Shown here: positions 8,007-15,815 of the stretch, one piece after another
Layout: each line of letters starts with the position of its first letter
Position numbering within the stretch: position 1 is the first letter of the stretch
Assembly: GCA_014804675.1 (NCBI GenBank)
Contig: JAAUZH010000037.1
Span: 1-64,000, forward strand
Direction of reading: 5' to 3'
DNA: 64,000 bases
DNA from: Lachnospiraceae bacterium
GTDB lineage: Bacteria > Bacillota > Clostridia > Lachnospirales > Lachnospiraceae
Notes under the pieces: model-generated
Told to the model about the DNA's origin: nothing
Seen by the model: the letters and a program-made list of their open reading frames with translations, nothing else
Databases searched by the model: none
Translations under genes and position numbers: made by a program

Positions 8007-9266
8007 ATGAAAAAATTTAGCATTACCAAAAAAGTATCATTATTGTTAGCAGCATTTGCTGTATGTGTTATGGCAGCTTGCATCAGCATGCCTGTTAAAG
8101 CAGCTGCAGGGCCATTGACTTTGTCAGGAAAATATACGCCAACCTATCCGACGACGAACTATATTTATTTGGAGTCAACTCAGAGCCTGGGAACTACTAT
8201 TTCGGCAAGTGATTTAAAATATTCTACTACTGACAGGACCGTAGCAAGCGGTTCTGGTGTTACTGCTAGTTATATCGGTTCTAGTGATGGCAAGTATATA
8301 TATAAGGTAGATAAAGCTTTCTCACCAGCAGCAACCGTGTATTTGAAATATCAGAATGCAGATGTGCTTATAGGTGTAACAGCGCCTAATAACATTACTT
8401 CTCTTGGACAGACAAACGCAACAACTAGTTCTGTAACATTATCCTGGACAGCTTCCAGTGGCGCAAGCGGATACATGGTATACGCAGGTACAACAGAAGC
8501 AAATATTGCATTAAAAGGAACAACAGCAGCCACTTCTTTTACAGTTGGCGGTTTGGCAAAGGATACAGGATACATAGTTGCAGTCGTTCCTTATAAGGAC
8601 AATGGAGCTGGTTTTAAGCAGGCTTGGTATACAAGACTAAATGATGCTTATACATTATCTGGAAAAGTTACTGGTGTTAAGTTGTCTGCCAGCAATGAAT
8701 ATACAGCACAGTACCAGGTTGCATGGAGCCAAAGCGGAGTTAAAATGGCAGACGGCTTTGAAATCGTAATTACAAACAAATCAGGTAAAAAGATTACAAG
8801 TGCAACAGAAGCTGCCAGCAATGGCAAAATAAACCTTTCTCATATCTTTAAAAGTTCTAAATTAAGAACTCAGGCATGGAAAGTAAAAGTAAGAGCTTAC
8901 TTACTGATGGATAACGGAAAAAAGGTTTATGGCGCATATTCAGCTGAGAAAGTCATTGTTCCAAATGCTTATATTAAGAGCGTTAAATTAGTAAGCAAGA
9001 CTTCTACGGATGTAAAGCTTACATGGACAAAAGTAACTGGTGCAACGAACTATACTGTTTACAGAGCAACCAGTGCTACTGGCAAATATAAGAAAGTAGC
9101 AACTGTTAAGGGAACAACCTACACCATGAAAAAGCTTGCTAAATACAAAAATTATTATGTATATGTAAAGGCAAACAAAGTTAAGGTTGGAAAGAAGAGT
9201 TACAGTTCTACAACAGTGAAAAATCCGGGTTATCGTTCATTTAGCATTACCACAAGATATTATTAA
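8007..9266 (+). CDS. Secreted protein with fibronectin type III domains
   Basis: 419 aa from ATG 8007, chosen because AAAGGAGGAACTC sits before it; the longer frame from 7908 has no ribosome site and begins upstream of the likely promoter start. A signal peptide (KKVSLLLAAFAVCVMAACISM, cleavage probably after VKA) is followed by a beta-rich region. One fibronectin type III domain starts near NITSLGQ (about residues 120-195), and a second near the C-terminus begins IKSVKLVSKTSTDVKLTW and ends in a lysine- and tyrosine-rich tail. There is no sortase motif or transmembrane anchor, so it is probably secreted or loosely bound to the wall. Binding partner unknown. Confidence 0.85.
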   Translation: MKKFSITKKVSLLLAAFAVCVMAACISMPVKAAAGPLTLSGKYTPTYPTTNYIYLESTQSLGTTISASDLKYSTTDRTVASGSGVTASYIGSSDGKYIYKVDKAFSPAATVYLKYQNADVLIGVTAPNNITSLGQTNATTSSVTLSWTASSGASGYMVYAGTTEANIALKGTTAATSFTVGGLAKDTGYIVAVVPYKDNGAGFKQAWYTRLNDAYTLSGKVTGVKLSASNEYTAQYQVAWSQSGVKMADGFEIVITNKSGKKITSATEAASNGKINLSHIFKSSKLRTQAWKVKVRAYLLMDNGKKVYGAYSAEKVIVPNAYIKSVKLVSKTSTDVKLTWTKVTGATNYTVYRATSATGKYKKVATVKGTTYTMKKLAKYKNYYVYVKANKVKVGKKSYSSTTVKNPGYRSFSITTRYY

Positions 9267-9280
9267 AATGATAAAAAGAA

Positions 9281-9310
9281 AAAGGAAGCGGGAAACTGCT
9301 TCCTTTTTTT
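9281..9310 (+). terminator. Terminator after the fibronectin-type gene
   Basis: AAAGGAAGC (9281-9289) pairs with GCTTCCTTT (9298-9306), followed by further T residues to 9310. Confidence 0.9.
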
Positions 9311-9355
9311 AGCAAGGTTTCCGATTTTATATCAAAAAGCAGGAGTGTATTGTCT

Positions 9356-10075
9356 ATGGAAGAAACTAAAATATTAAATCAATGGGTAAAGGAAAGCGAT
9401 AATATTGTATTCTTTGGCGGAGCCGGAGTATCTACGGAAAGCGGCATTCCGGATTTTAGAAGTGTGGATGGGCTTTATAACCAAAAATATGATTATCCGC
9501 CAGAAACCATTTTAAGTCATAGCTTTTATCGGCAGAAGCCAAAGGAATTTTATGATTTTTATCGGGATAAAATGCTTTGTCTGGATGCCCTTCCCAATAA
9601 AGCTCACTTAAAATTAGCGGAACTGGAAAAGGCTGGGAAGCTGAAGGCTGTAATCACTCAGAACATAGATGGTCTTCATCAGGCGGCTGGAAGCCGGATT
9701 GTTTATGAATTGCATGGAAGCGTTTTGCGCAATTACTGTACGAAATGCGGGCAATTTTATGATGTGCAGAAAATTTTGGATAGCAAGGATGTTCCGGTGT
9801 GTTCATGCGGAGGGGCGATAAAGCCGGATGTTGTCCTTTATGAGGAGGGGCTGGATCAAGAGACGATCCAAAATGCAGTAGATGCCATTGCAAATGCAGA
9901 TATGCTCATTATTGGCGGCACTTCACTGGCGGTTTATCCTGCTGCATCTCTGATTGATTATTATAGAGGAAATAAACTGGTGCTTATCAATAAAACTGCT
10001 ACTCCAAAGGATTCCATGGCGGATTTGATTATTCATGACAGCATTGGAAAAGTATTTGAGCAAATAGAAGTATAG
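9356..10075 (+). CDS. NAD-dependent protein deacylase, sirtuin family
   Basis: 239 aa. Removes acyl groups from lysines while consuming NAD. Visible motifs are GAGVSTESGIPDFRS (NAD binding, residues about 22-36), QNIDGLHQAAGS, the catalytic His near residue 120 in ELHGSV, a zinc site made of CTKC and CSC, and the late GGTSLAVYPAA. ATG 9356 is preferred over the TTG at 9350 because the AGGAG at 9341-9345 is 10 bases away from it rather than 4. It stands just before the DUF951 and rpsF genes. The specific acyl preference cannot be seen. The family name in Bacillus is SrtN and in E. coli CobB. Confidence 0.95.
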   Translation: MEETKILNQWVKESDNIVFFGGAGVSTESGIPDFRSVDGLYNQKYDYPPETILSHSFYRQKPKEFYDFYRDKMLCLDALPNKAHLKLAELEKAGKLKAVITQNIDGLHQAAGSRIVYELHGSVLRNYCTKCGQFYDVQKILDSKDVPVCSCGGAIKPDVVLYEEGLDQETIQNAVDAIANADMLIIGGTSLAVYPAASLIDYYRGNKLVLINKTATPKDSMADLIIHDSIGKVFEQIEV

Positions 10076-10091
10076 TGATTTGGAGGCAGCT

Positions 10092-10283
10092 ATGAATTAT
10101 GCAGTAGGAGATATCGTAACCTTAAAAAAGCAGCATCCCTGTGGCAGCAGAGAGTGGGAAGTACTAAGAGTAGGAGCGGATTTTCGTTTAAAGTGTCTGG
10201 GCTGCGCCCATCAGGTCATGATGGCAAGGAAGCTGGTTGAGAAAAATACAAAGAAACTGCAGAAAAAAGCAGAAAAGGAATAA
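10092..10283 (+). CDS. DUF951 family small protein
   Basis: 63 aa from ATG 10092, which has GGAGG at 10083-10087; the TTG at 10080 overlaps that site and is rejected. The sequence GDIVTLKKQHPCGSREWEVLRVGADFRLKC-x2-C is the DUF951 signature (B. subtilis YyzM type). It has a small beta-rich domain with conserved cysteines at C-G-S and C-x2-C, perhaps a metal or nucleic-acid binding fold. DUF951 genes commonly stand before rpsF-ssb-rpsR, as here. Function unknown. Confidence 0.88.
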   Translation: MNYAVGDIVTLKKQHPCGSREWEVLRVGADFRLKCLGCAHQVMMARKLVEKNTKKLQKKAEKE

Positions 10284-10301
10284 AAATATGAAAATTATCT
10301 C

Positions 10302-10330
10302 TTGAAAATAAAGGGTATTTATGGTAACAT
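10302..10330 (+). promoter_or_regulatory. Promoter of rpsF-ssb-rpsR
   Basis: TTGAAA (10302-10307), 17 bases, TAACAT (10325-10330). Transcription would start near 10337, giving a leader of about 63 bases. Confidence 0.65.
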
Positions 10331-10332
10331 AA

Positions 10333-10381
10333 GGTTCTGTGATATATTCCTTGCTTCTTATAGAGTAAGAGGCCAGAGACC
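10333..10381 (+). promoter_or_regulatory. Folded leader before rpsF, possible S6:S18 autoregulatory site
   Basis: GGTTCTG (10333-10339) can pair with CAGAGACC (10374-10381) with one bulged base, enclosing a second stem GCTTCTTA (10353-10360)/TAAGAGGC (10366-10373). The left internal loop is large and the right one absent. rpsF leaders in many bacteria bind the S6:S18 protein complex; the position fits, but I cannot confirm the consensus by eye. Confidence 0.4.
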
Positions 10382-10399
10382 AAAAGGAGGTAATGAAGC

Positions 10400-10690
10400 A
10401 TGAACAAGTATGAGTTAGCCGTTGTTGTTAGTGCAAAAATCGAAGATGATGAAAGAGCTGCTACCATCGACAAAGTAAAAGCTTATATCGAAAGATTCGG
10501 TGGAACGATCACAAATGTTGATGAATGGGGTAAGAAAAGATTAGCTTACGAAGTTCAGAAAATGAAAGAAGCGTTCTATTATTTCATCCAATTCGATGCT
10601 GAGTCAACAGTTCCGGCGGAAGTGGAAAGCCACGTACGCATCATGGAAAATGTAATCAGATATTTGTGCGTAAGACAAGACGAGGCATAG
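10400..10690 (+). CDS. rpsF: 30S ribosomal protein S6
   Basis: 96 aa, normal length. It binds 16S rRNA in the platform together with S18. MNKYELAVVVSAKIEDDE and EWGKKRLAYEVQKMKEAFYYFIQFDA are typical of the family. The start has AAAAGGAGGTAATG. It is the first gene of rpsF-ssb-rpsR. Confidence 0.97.
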   Translation: MNKYELAVVVSAKIEDDERAATIDKVKAYIERFGGTITNVDEWGKKRLAYEVQKMKEAFYYFIQFDAESTVPAEVESHVRIMENVIRYLCVRQDEA

Positions 10691-10709
10691 AAAAAGGCAG
10701 GATAAATAT

Positions 10710-11150
10710 ATGAATAAAGTAATTCTAATGGGACGTCTGACGAGAGATCCTGAAGTAAGATATTCTCAGGGCGAGACCCCAATGGCAATCGCTAGATATA
10801 CACTTGCAGTAGACCGCAGATTCAGCCGCAATAATACCGATAATCAAACTGCAGATTTTATTGGCTGTGTAGCCTTTGGAAGAAGTGGTGAATTTGCTGA
10901 AAAGTATTTCCGTAAGGGTATAAAGGTTTTAGTCACAGGCCGTATCCAGACAGGAAGCTACACTAATAAAGATGGTGTAAAGGTGTATACAACAGAAGTA
11001 GTCGTAGAAGATCAGGAATTTGCGGAAAGCAAAAATAGTTCAAGCGGAGAAGGCAGCTTTTCCGGTGGAAATGCTCCAGCGCCTATGGCAGCAGGAGACG
11101 GTTTTATGAATATTCCTGACGGTATTGATGAAGAATTGCCATTTAATTAG
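10710..11150 (+). CDS. ssb: Single-stranded DNA-binding protein
   Basis: 146 aa. It coats single-stranded DNA during replication and repair. The OB-fold covers about residues 1-105 (MNKVILMGRLTRDPEVRYS at the start), followed by a Gly/Ser-rich flexible linker. The acidic tip DGIDEELPFN is the protein-interaction tail that recruits replication and repair partners. It lies between rpsF and rpsR, the usual Firmicute arrangement. Confidence 0.97.
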   Translation: MNKVILMGRLTRDPEVRYSQGETPMAIARYTLAVDRRFSRNNTDNQTADFIGCVAFGRSGEFAEKYFRKGIKVLVTGRIQTGSYTNKDGVKVYTTEVVVEDQEFAESKNSSSGEGSFSGGNAPAPMAAGDGFMNIPDGIDEELPFN

Positions 11151-11177
11151 AAATCAATTAAAACAGGAGGCAATATC

Positions 11178-11441
11178 ATGGCTTATAACAAAGCAGAAAA
11201 ATCCGATTCTCCCATGAAGAGAAGAGGCGGAATTCGTAGAAGAAAAAAAGTTTGCGTATTTTGTGGCAAAGATAATGTGATCGATTACAAAGATGTAAAT
11301 AAATTAAAAAGATATGTATCGGAAAGAGGTAAGATTCTTCCAAGAAGAATTACTGGAAACTGTGCAAAGCATCAGAGAGCTCTTACAGTAGCAATTAAGA
11401 GAGCACGTCACGTTGCATTGATGCCATATACGTTAGATTAA
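11178..11441 (+). CDS. rpsR: 30S ribosomal protein S18
   Basis: 87 aa. Partner of S6 in the 30S platform. Typical sequence includes [25 protein letters not shown] and CAKHQR. The cysteine set (CVFC with C and H later) suggests the zinc-ribbon form of S18, while many S18 proteins have lost it. The start follows ACAGGAGGCAATATC. Ends with a terminator. Confidence 0.97.
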   Translation: MAYNKAEKSDSPMKRRGGIRRRKKVCVFCGKDNVIDYKDVNKLKRYVSERGKILPRRITGNCAKHQRALTVAIKRARHVALMPYTLD

Positions 11442-11459
11442 AGAAGAAAATGCTTTACA

Positions 11460-11489
11460 AAGCACTCACGATTATGTGGGTGCTTTTTA
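11460..11489 (+). terminator. Terminator after rpsR
   Basis: AAGCACTCAC (11460-11469) pairs with GTGGGTGCTT (11476-11485) with one wobble, then TTTATT. It overlaps the edge of the -35 box of the gdpP promoter. Confidence 0.88.
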
Positions 11490-11518
11490 TTGTAAAACGA
11501 GTAAAAAAATGCTATAAT
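11490..11518 (+). promoter_or_regulatory. Promoter of gdpP-rplI-dnaB
   Basis: TTGTAA (11490-11495), 17 bases, TATAAT (11513-11518). The -10 box overlaps the ATG at 11517, so that ATG cannot be within the transcript; start of transcription is near 11525. Confidence 0.75.
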
Positions 11519-11564
11519 GACCTTTGAAAGGCTGAAATTAAATAAACTGCTAAGAGGTAATTTT

Positions 11565-13616
11565 GTGAAATCAAAGATAAAAATAAAAGGTAGGCTTCGA
11601 ACTTATCTGCAAGCATTTTTAATATTGGGCATCTTATTAGCGGCAGTGGATATAGGAATCTGTGCACTGGATACAAGGTCAGGTATTCTGCTATCTGTAT
11701 TTGTTATCATCTATCTGGCCAGCTGCTTACTGCTCCTAAATTATAATAAGCCTATTATTATGAATGAACTTGTTAGCTTTGCCACTCAGTATGGACAGAT
11801 TCAAAGACAGCTTTTACGGGATCTGGAATTGCCCCATGCACTTTTAGATGAGAATGGAAAGGTTATCTGGACCAATAAAGCCTTTGAAATGACAGTGCAT
11901 AAAGAAAAGGGCTACAATAAAGGGATTCATACATTGTTTCCGGAAATCACAAAAGAAAAGCTGCCGGGAGAGCTGGTAGAAACACAGTTTCCCATTACTT
12001 TTGAAGAAAGGGATTTTGAAGCCAGGCTAAAAAAGATTTCTTTAAAAGAGATGGTTGCAAAAAGCGATATGATTCAGGCGTCTTCAGATTATGACGGCTA
12101 TTTGATTGCCCTTTATCTGTTTGATGAAACTGCCTTGAACATTGCCTTGAAGGAAAACGACAACCAAAGTCTTGTAGTAGGGCTTTTGTATTTGGATAAC
12201 TATGAAGAGGCATTGGAAAGTGTAGAAGAAGTAAGACGTTCTTTGCTGACGGCATTGATAGAACGGAAGATCAATAAATATTTTGCTTCCATTGACGGCA
12301 TTGTAAAGAAAATGGAGAAGGACAAGTTTTTTGTGGTCTTACGAAAGGAATCCTTGCGGACTTTGCAGGAAAATCGCTTTGATCTGCTGGAAGAGGTAAA
12401 AACCGTCAATATCGGCAATGAGATGAGCGTAACCATCAGTATCGGTATTGGTGCTGAAGGATTATCCTATGGGCAGAACTATGAGTTTTCCAGAACCGCT
12501 ATTGATTTAGCATTGGGACGGGGCGGAGACCAGGCTATTGTAAAGACTCCTGAGGGAGTTACTTATTATGGCGGAAAAAGCCAGCAGGTAGAGAAAAACA
12601 CAAGAGTAAAGGCCCGGGTAAAGGCGCATGCGTTAAAAGAAATCATTTCCACAAAGGACAGGGTTATCGTCATGGGACATCGGATTACTGATGTGGATAG
12701 CTTTGGCGCTGCAGTTGGTATTTACCGGATTGCCAGGACTCTGGGCAGGAGCGCTTATATTGTTGTCAATGAAGTAACATCTGCTATCAAGCCCTTGGTA
12801 GATGCGTTCTTAGCCCATGTGGAAGGAGACGAGCTGGTTATTTTGAACAGTGCCCAGGCGATTGAGGTTGCAAACAGCAATAGTGTACTGGTAGTGGTGG
12901 ATGTGAATAAGCCAAGCATTACGGAATGCCCGGAGCTGTTAAAATTGTGTCGTTCCATAGTAGTGCTGGATCATCACAGAAAAGGCGATGAGGTCATTGA
13001 AAATGCCACATTGTCTTATGTGGAGCCTTATGCATCCAGTGCCTGTGAATTAGTTGCTGAGATTTTACAGTATATTGACGAAGGGGTAAAGGTAAAACAC
13101 GGCGAGGCAGACTGTTTATATGCCGGTATTGTAATTGATACCAATAATTTTATTACCAAAACAGGTGTGCGTACCTTTGAAGCAGCGGCATTTCTTCGGA
13201 GAAATGGTGCGGATGTAACAAGAGTAAGGAAAATGTTCCGGGAGGATGCGGCGGTCTATAAGGCAAAAGCGGATGCGGTAAGTCAGGCAAAGATATTTAA
13301 AAATGTATTTGCCATCAGTGTTTGTAATAGCAAGGATTTGGACAGTCCAACCGTAATTGGAGCCCAGGCGGCAAATGAACTTTTAAATATTAACGGTATT
13401 AAGGCAAGCTTCGTATTAACGGATTATAATCAGACGATTTATATCAGCGGCCGTTCCATTGATGAAATCAATGTTCAGGTCATTCTGGAAAAGCTGGGAG
13501 GAGGCGGTCATATGAATATTGCCGGCGCCCAGTTAAAAGGAAAAACAGTAGAAGAAGCTATGGAGCTTTTAAAGGCTACCTTAAGTAAAATGATTGAAGA
13601 GGGTGAATTATCATGA
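11565..13616 (+). CDS. gdpP: Cyclic-di-AMP phosphodiesterase, GdpP type
   Basis: 683 aa from GTG 11565, which has AAGAGGT 7-8 bases before it; the ATG at 11517 lies inside the -10 box. The enzyme hydrolyses c-di-AMP at the membrane. Two transmembrane helices (about residues 10-50) are followed by a PAS-like domain, a degenerate GGDEF-like domain, and a DHH-DHHA1 phosphodiesterase module. The last contains GHRITDVDSFG, VVDVNKPS, LDHHRKGDE and GGGGHMNIAGAQL. Motif II reads DVNK where many relatives have DTHK/R. rplI overlaps it by 4 bases. The matching synthase cdaA is at 43.8 kb. Confidence 0.94.
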   Translation: MKSKIKIKGRLRTYLQAFLILGILLAAVDIGICALDTRSGILLSVFVIIYLASCLLLLNYNKPIIMNELVSFATQYGQIQRQLLRDLELPHALLDENGKVIWTNKAFEMTVHKEKGYNKGIHTLFPEITKEKLPGELVETQFPITFEERDFEARLKKISLKEMVAKSDMIQASSDYDGYLIALYLFDETALNIALKENDNQSLVVGLLYLDNYEEALESVEEVRRSLLTALIERKINKYFASIDGIVKKMEKDKFFVVLRKESLRTLQENRFDLLEEVKTVNIGNEMSVTISIGIGAEGLSYGQNYEFSRTAIDLALGRGGDQAIVKTPEGVTYYGGKSQQVEKNTRVKARVKAHALKEIISTKDRVIVMGHRITDVDSFGAAVGIYRIARTLGRSAYIVVNEVTSAIKPLVDAFLAHVEGDELVILNSAQAIEVANSNSVLVVVDVNKPSITECPELLKLCRSIVVLDHHRKGDEVIENATLSYVEPYASSACELVAEILQYIDEGVKVKHGEADCLYAGIVIDTNNFITKTGVRTFEAAAFLRRNGADVTRVRKMFREDAAVYKAKADAVSQAKIFKNVFAISVCNSKDLDSPTVIGAQAANELLNINGIKASFVLTDYNQTIYISGRSIDEINVQVILEKLGGGGHMNIAGAQLKGKTVEEAMELLKATLSKMIEEGELS

Positions 13617-14059
13617 AAATAATTTTATTGCAGGATGATAAAAAATTAGGAAAAAAGGGCGATATCGTCAATGTAAATGACGGTTTTGCAAGAAATTTCG
13701 TGTTGCCAAAGAAAATCGGAATCGAAGCAACCAATCAGAATCTCAATGATTTAAAGCTGCAGAAGGCAAATGCGGATAAAATTGCCGCAGAAAATCTGGC
13801 GGCTGCCCAGGCTCTTGCAAAAGAGATGGAAGAAGAAAAGGTAATCGTCCACATGAAAGCGGGAGAAGGCGGTAAGGCATTTGGTTCCGTTTCCAGCAAG
13901 GAAATTGCCACAGAATATACAAAGCAATATAAAAAAGAACTGGATAAAAAGAAGCTGGTGCTTCCAGAGCCCATTAAAAGCTTTGGAACCTTTGAGGTAA
14001 AAGTAAAGCTTCATCCTCAAGTAACTGCTGTGCTTACAGTAAAGGTAGAGGAAGAATAA
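13613..14059 (+). CDS. rplI: 50S ribosomal protein L9
   Basis: 148 aa, standard length. The N-terminal rRNA-binding domain (MKIILLQDDKKLGKKGDIVNVNDGFARNFVLPK) is joined by a long helix to the C-terminal domain (GKAFGSVSSKEI, KSFGTFEVKVKLHP). Its ATG overlaps the gdpP TGA (ATGA), indicating translational coupling. dnaB follows. Confidence 0.97.
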   Translation: MKIILLQDDKKLGKKGDIVNVNDGFARNFVLPKKIGIEATNQNLNDLKLQKANADKIAAENLAAAQALAKEMEEEKVIVHMKAGEGGKAFGSVSSKEIATEYTKQYKKELDKKKLVLPEPIKSFGTFEVKVKLHPQVTAVLTVKVEEE

Positions 14060-14110
14060 AACATAGCAGGCTTTTGAGATATGATATAAAAGCGGAGAAG
14101 GGAGTATCCT

Positions 14111-15445
14111 ATGGCAGCGGAGGAAGCCTTATTAAAACGGGTATTGCCTCACAGCATTGAGGCGGAGCAATCGGTAATAGGATCTATGATTATTGATAAG
14201 GAGGCTATTGTAGTAGCCTCTGAAATTATTCATGGGGATGATTTTTACAGTAAGCAATACGGCATTGTTTTTGAGGCAATGGTAGAATTAAATGATGAAG
14301 GGAAACCGGTAGATCTGGTAACCTTGCAGGAGCGGTTAAAAGAAAAGGATGTGCCGCCGGAGGTGGCAAGTCTGGAATTTATCAGAGACTTGATTGCGGT
14401 AGTGCCTACTTCTGCCAATATTAAGCATTATGCGGGGATTGTAGCAGAAAAGTCCACATTGCGTAAGTTGATTCGTCTGAATGAAGAAATTGCCAATACC
14501 TGCTACGCAGGTAAGGAATCCCTGGAATTTATTTTAGAGGATACGGAAAAGCGTATTTTTGAGCTGGTTCAAAAGCGTAATACGGGAGATTTTGTCCCTA
14601 TTCGTCAGGTTGTCATGAATGCCATGGATCAGATTGAAAGGGCATCAAAGACAAAAGGAGCCGTTACCGGCATTCCTACAGGGTTTTTAGATCTGGATTA
14701 CAGGACTGCAGGCATGCAGCCTTCTGATCTTGTTCTGATTGCGGCAAGACCATCCATGGGTAAGACTGCTTTTGTATTAAATATAGCCCAGCATGTGGCA
14801 TTTAAGGAAAATGAATGCGTGGCTATCTTCAGTCTGGAAATGTCAAAGGAGCAGCTTGTAAACCGTCTTTTCTCTTTGGAGTCCAGGGTGGATTCCCAGC
14901 ATCTTCGTACTGGCAATCTGCAGGATGATGAATGGGAAAAGCTGATTGAAAGCGCTGGAGTCATTGGTGGTTCCCGGCTGATTATTGACGATACTCCCGG
15001 TATCAGTATTTCCGAGCTTCGCAGCAAATGCAGGAAGTATAAGCTGGAGCATGATTTGAAGATGATTATTATTGATTATCTGCAGCTTATGTCAGGCAGC
15101 GGCAGAAGCGATTCCAGGCAGCAGGAGATATCCGATATATCCCGTTCCTTGAAATCCCTTGCAAGGGAGCTTCAGGTTCCGGTATTGGCATTATCCCAGC
15201 TTAGCCGTGCGGTGGAACAGAGACCGGATCACAGACCTATGCTTTCGGACCTTCGTGAATCCGGTGCCATTGAGCAGGATGCGGACGTAGTCATGTTTAT
15301 TTATCGGGATGATTACTATAATAAGGATACGGAGAAAAAAGGAATTGCAGAGATTATCATTGCGAAACAGAGAAATGGTCCTATCGGGACCATAGAGCTG
15401 GTATGGCTTCCTGATTACACCAAATTTGCAAATATGCAGCATTAA
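14111..15445 (+). CDS. dnaB: Replicative DNA helicase
   Basis: 444 aa hexameric 5'-3' helicase at the replication fork. The N-terminal domain begins LPHSIEAEQSVIGSMI, which is typical. The RecA-like domain has Walker A ARPSMGKTAF, Walker B IIIDYLQLM, and the arginine/lysine motifs of KSLARELQVPVLALSQLSRAVEQR and EQDADVVMFIYRDDYY. Third gene of the gdpP-rplI-dnaB unit; GGGAGTATCCT precedes the ATG. No intein is present. Confidence 0.97.
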   Translation: MAAEEALLKRVLPHSIEAEQSVIGSMIIDKEAIVVASEIIHGDDFYSKQYGIVFEAMVELNDEGKPVDLVTLQERLKEKDVPPEVASLEFIRDLIAVVPTSANIKHYAGIVAEKSTLRKLIRLNEEIANTCYAGKESLEFILEDTEKRIFELVQKRNTGDFVPIRQVVMNAMDQIERASKTKGAVTGIPTGFLDLDYRTAGMQPSDLVLIAARPSMGKTAFVLNIAQHVAFKENECVAIFSLEMSKEQLVNRLFSLESRVDSQHLRTGNLQDDEWEKLIESAGVIGGSRLIIDDTPGISISELRSKCRKYKLEHDLKMIIIDYLQLMSGSGRSDSRQQEISDISRSLKSLARELQVPVLALSQLSRAVEQRPDHRPMLSDLRESGAIEQDADVVMFIYRDDYYNKDTEKKGIAEIIIAKQRNGPIGTIELVWLPDYTKFANMQH

Positions 15446-15481
15446 ACAGGATTTAAGAACAGTATCAATTCATTAAAAAAG

Positions 15482-15503
15482 CCCCCGGAGAGCCTTCCGG
15501 GGA
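15482..15503 (-). terminator. Terminator of the ferredoxin gene, shared with dnaB
   Basis: CCCCGGA (15483-15489) pairs with TCCGGGG (15496-15502). Read on the minus strand it is followed by a T-run (the A-run at 15475-15480), so it mainly ends the ferredoxin transcript. On the plus strand the tail ACTTTCT is weaker but it may also stop dnaB. Confidence 0.8.
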
Positions 15504-15518
15504 CTTTCTAATGTGCAA

Positions 15519-15689
15519 TTAACCTTGAGAAATAGAGCCTGTTGGGCAGGTTCCAGCACAAGAACCGCAATCGATACAGGTATTAGGATCGATTTCAAAC
15601 TGTGTATCTCCTTGAGAAATAGCTCCTACTGGACATTGCGCTTCGCAAGCACCACAGCTTACGCAAGCATCGCTGATTACATATGCCAT
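15519..15689 (-). CDS. 2[4Fe-4S] ferredoxin
   Basis: 56 aa small electron carrier. Two complete cluster motifs are visible: Cys9, 12, 15, 19 (CVSCGACEAQCP) and Cys38, 41, 44, 48 (CIDCGSCAGTCP). In such clostridial ferredoxins the last cysteine of each set binds the other cluster. The ATG on the minus strand (bases 15689-15687) follows AAGGAGGATAACGTT. It stands alone between dnaB and the PFL-activase gene and probably carries electrons from pyruvate oxidation or to hydrogenase and reductases. A Rex-like palindrome lies in its 5' region. Confidence 0.96.
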   Translation of the reverse strand: MAYVISDACVSCGACEAQCPVGAISQGDTQFEIDPNTCIDCGSCAGTCPTGSISQG

Positions 15690-15729
15690 AACGTTATCCT
15701 CCTTAAATATGTTCCTTTCATGTTTGCAC

Positions 15730-15747
15730 TTGATAAAATATTATCAA
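15730..15747 (-). promoter_or_regulatory. Palindrome before the ferredoxin gene, Rex-like operator candidate
   Basis: TTGATAA (15730-15736), 4-base spacer, TTATCAA (15741-15747); the symmetry extends one base pair further and then another (ACTTGATAA/TTATCAAGT, 15728-15749). Rex boxes read TTGTTAA-N4-TTAACAA, so this differs at one symmetric position. A TATAAT-like -10 for the minus strand is at 15779-15784, placing the palindrome just downstream of the transcription start, suited to repression. Confidence 0.45.
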
Positions 15748-15815
15748 GTACTATGCTTATTTTAATACAAATAGTATCATTATACAAGTGGAAAATAGTA
15801 GATTATTTGTAAAAT

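Noticed and set aside
15513..15812. 99-aa open frame on the plus strand over the ferredoxin gene
   Set aside because: The minus strand encodes the ferredoxin with full cysteine motifs; the plus frame is its shadow.
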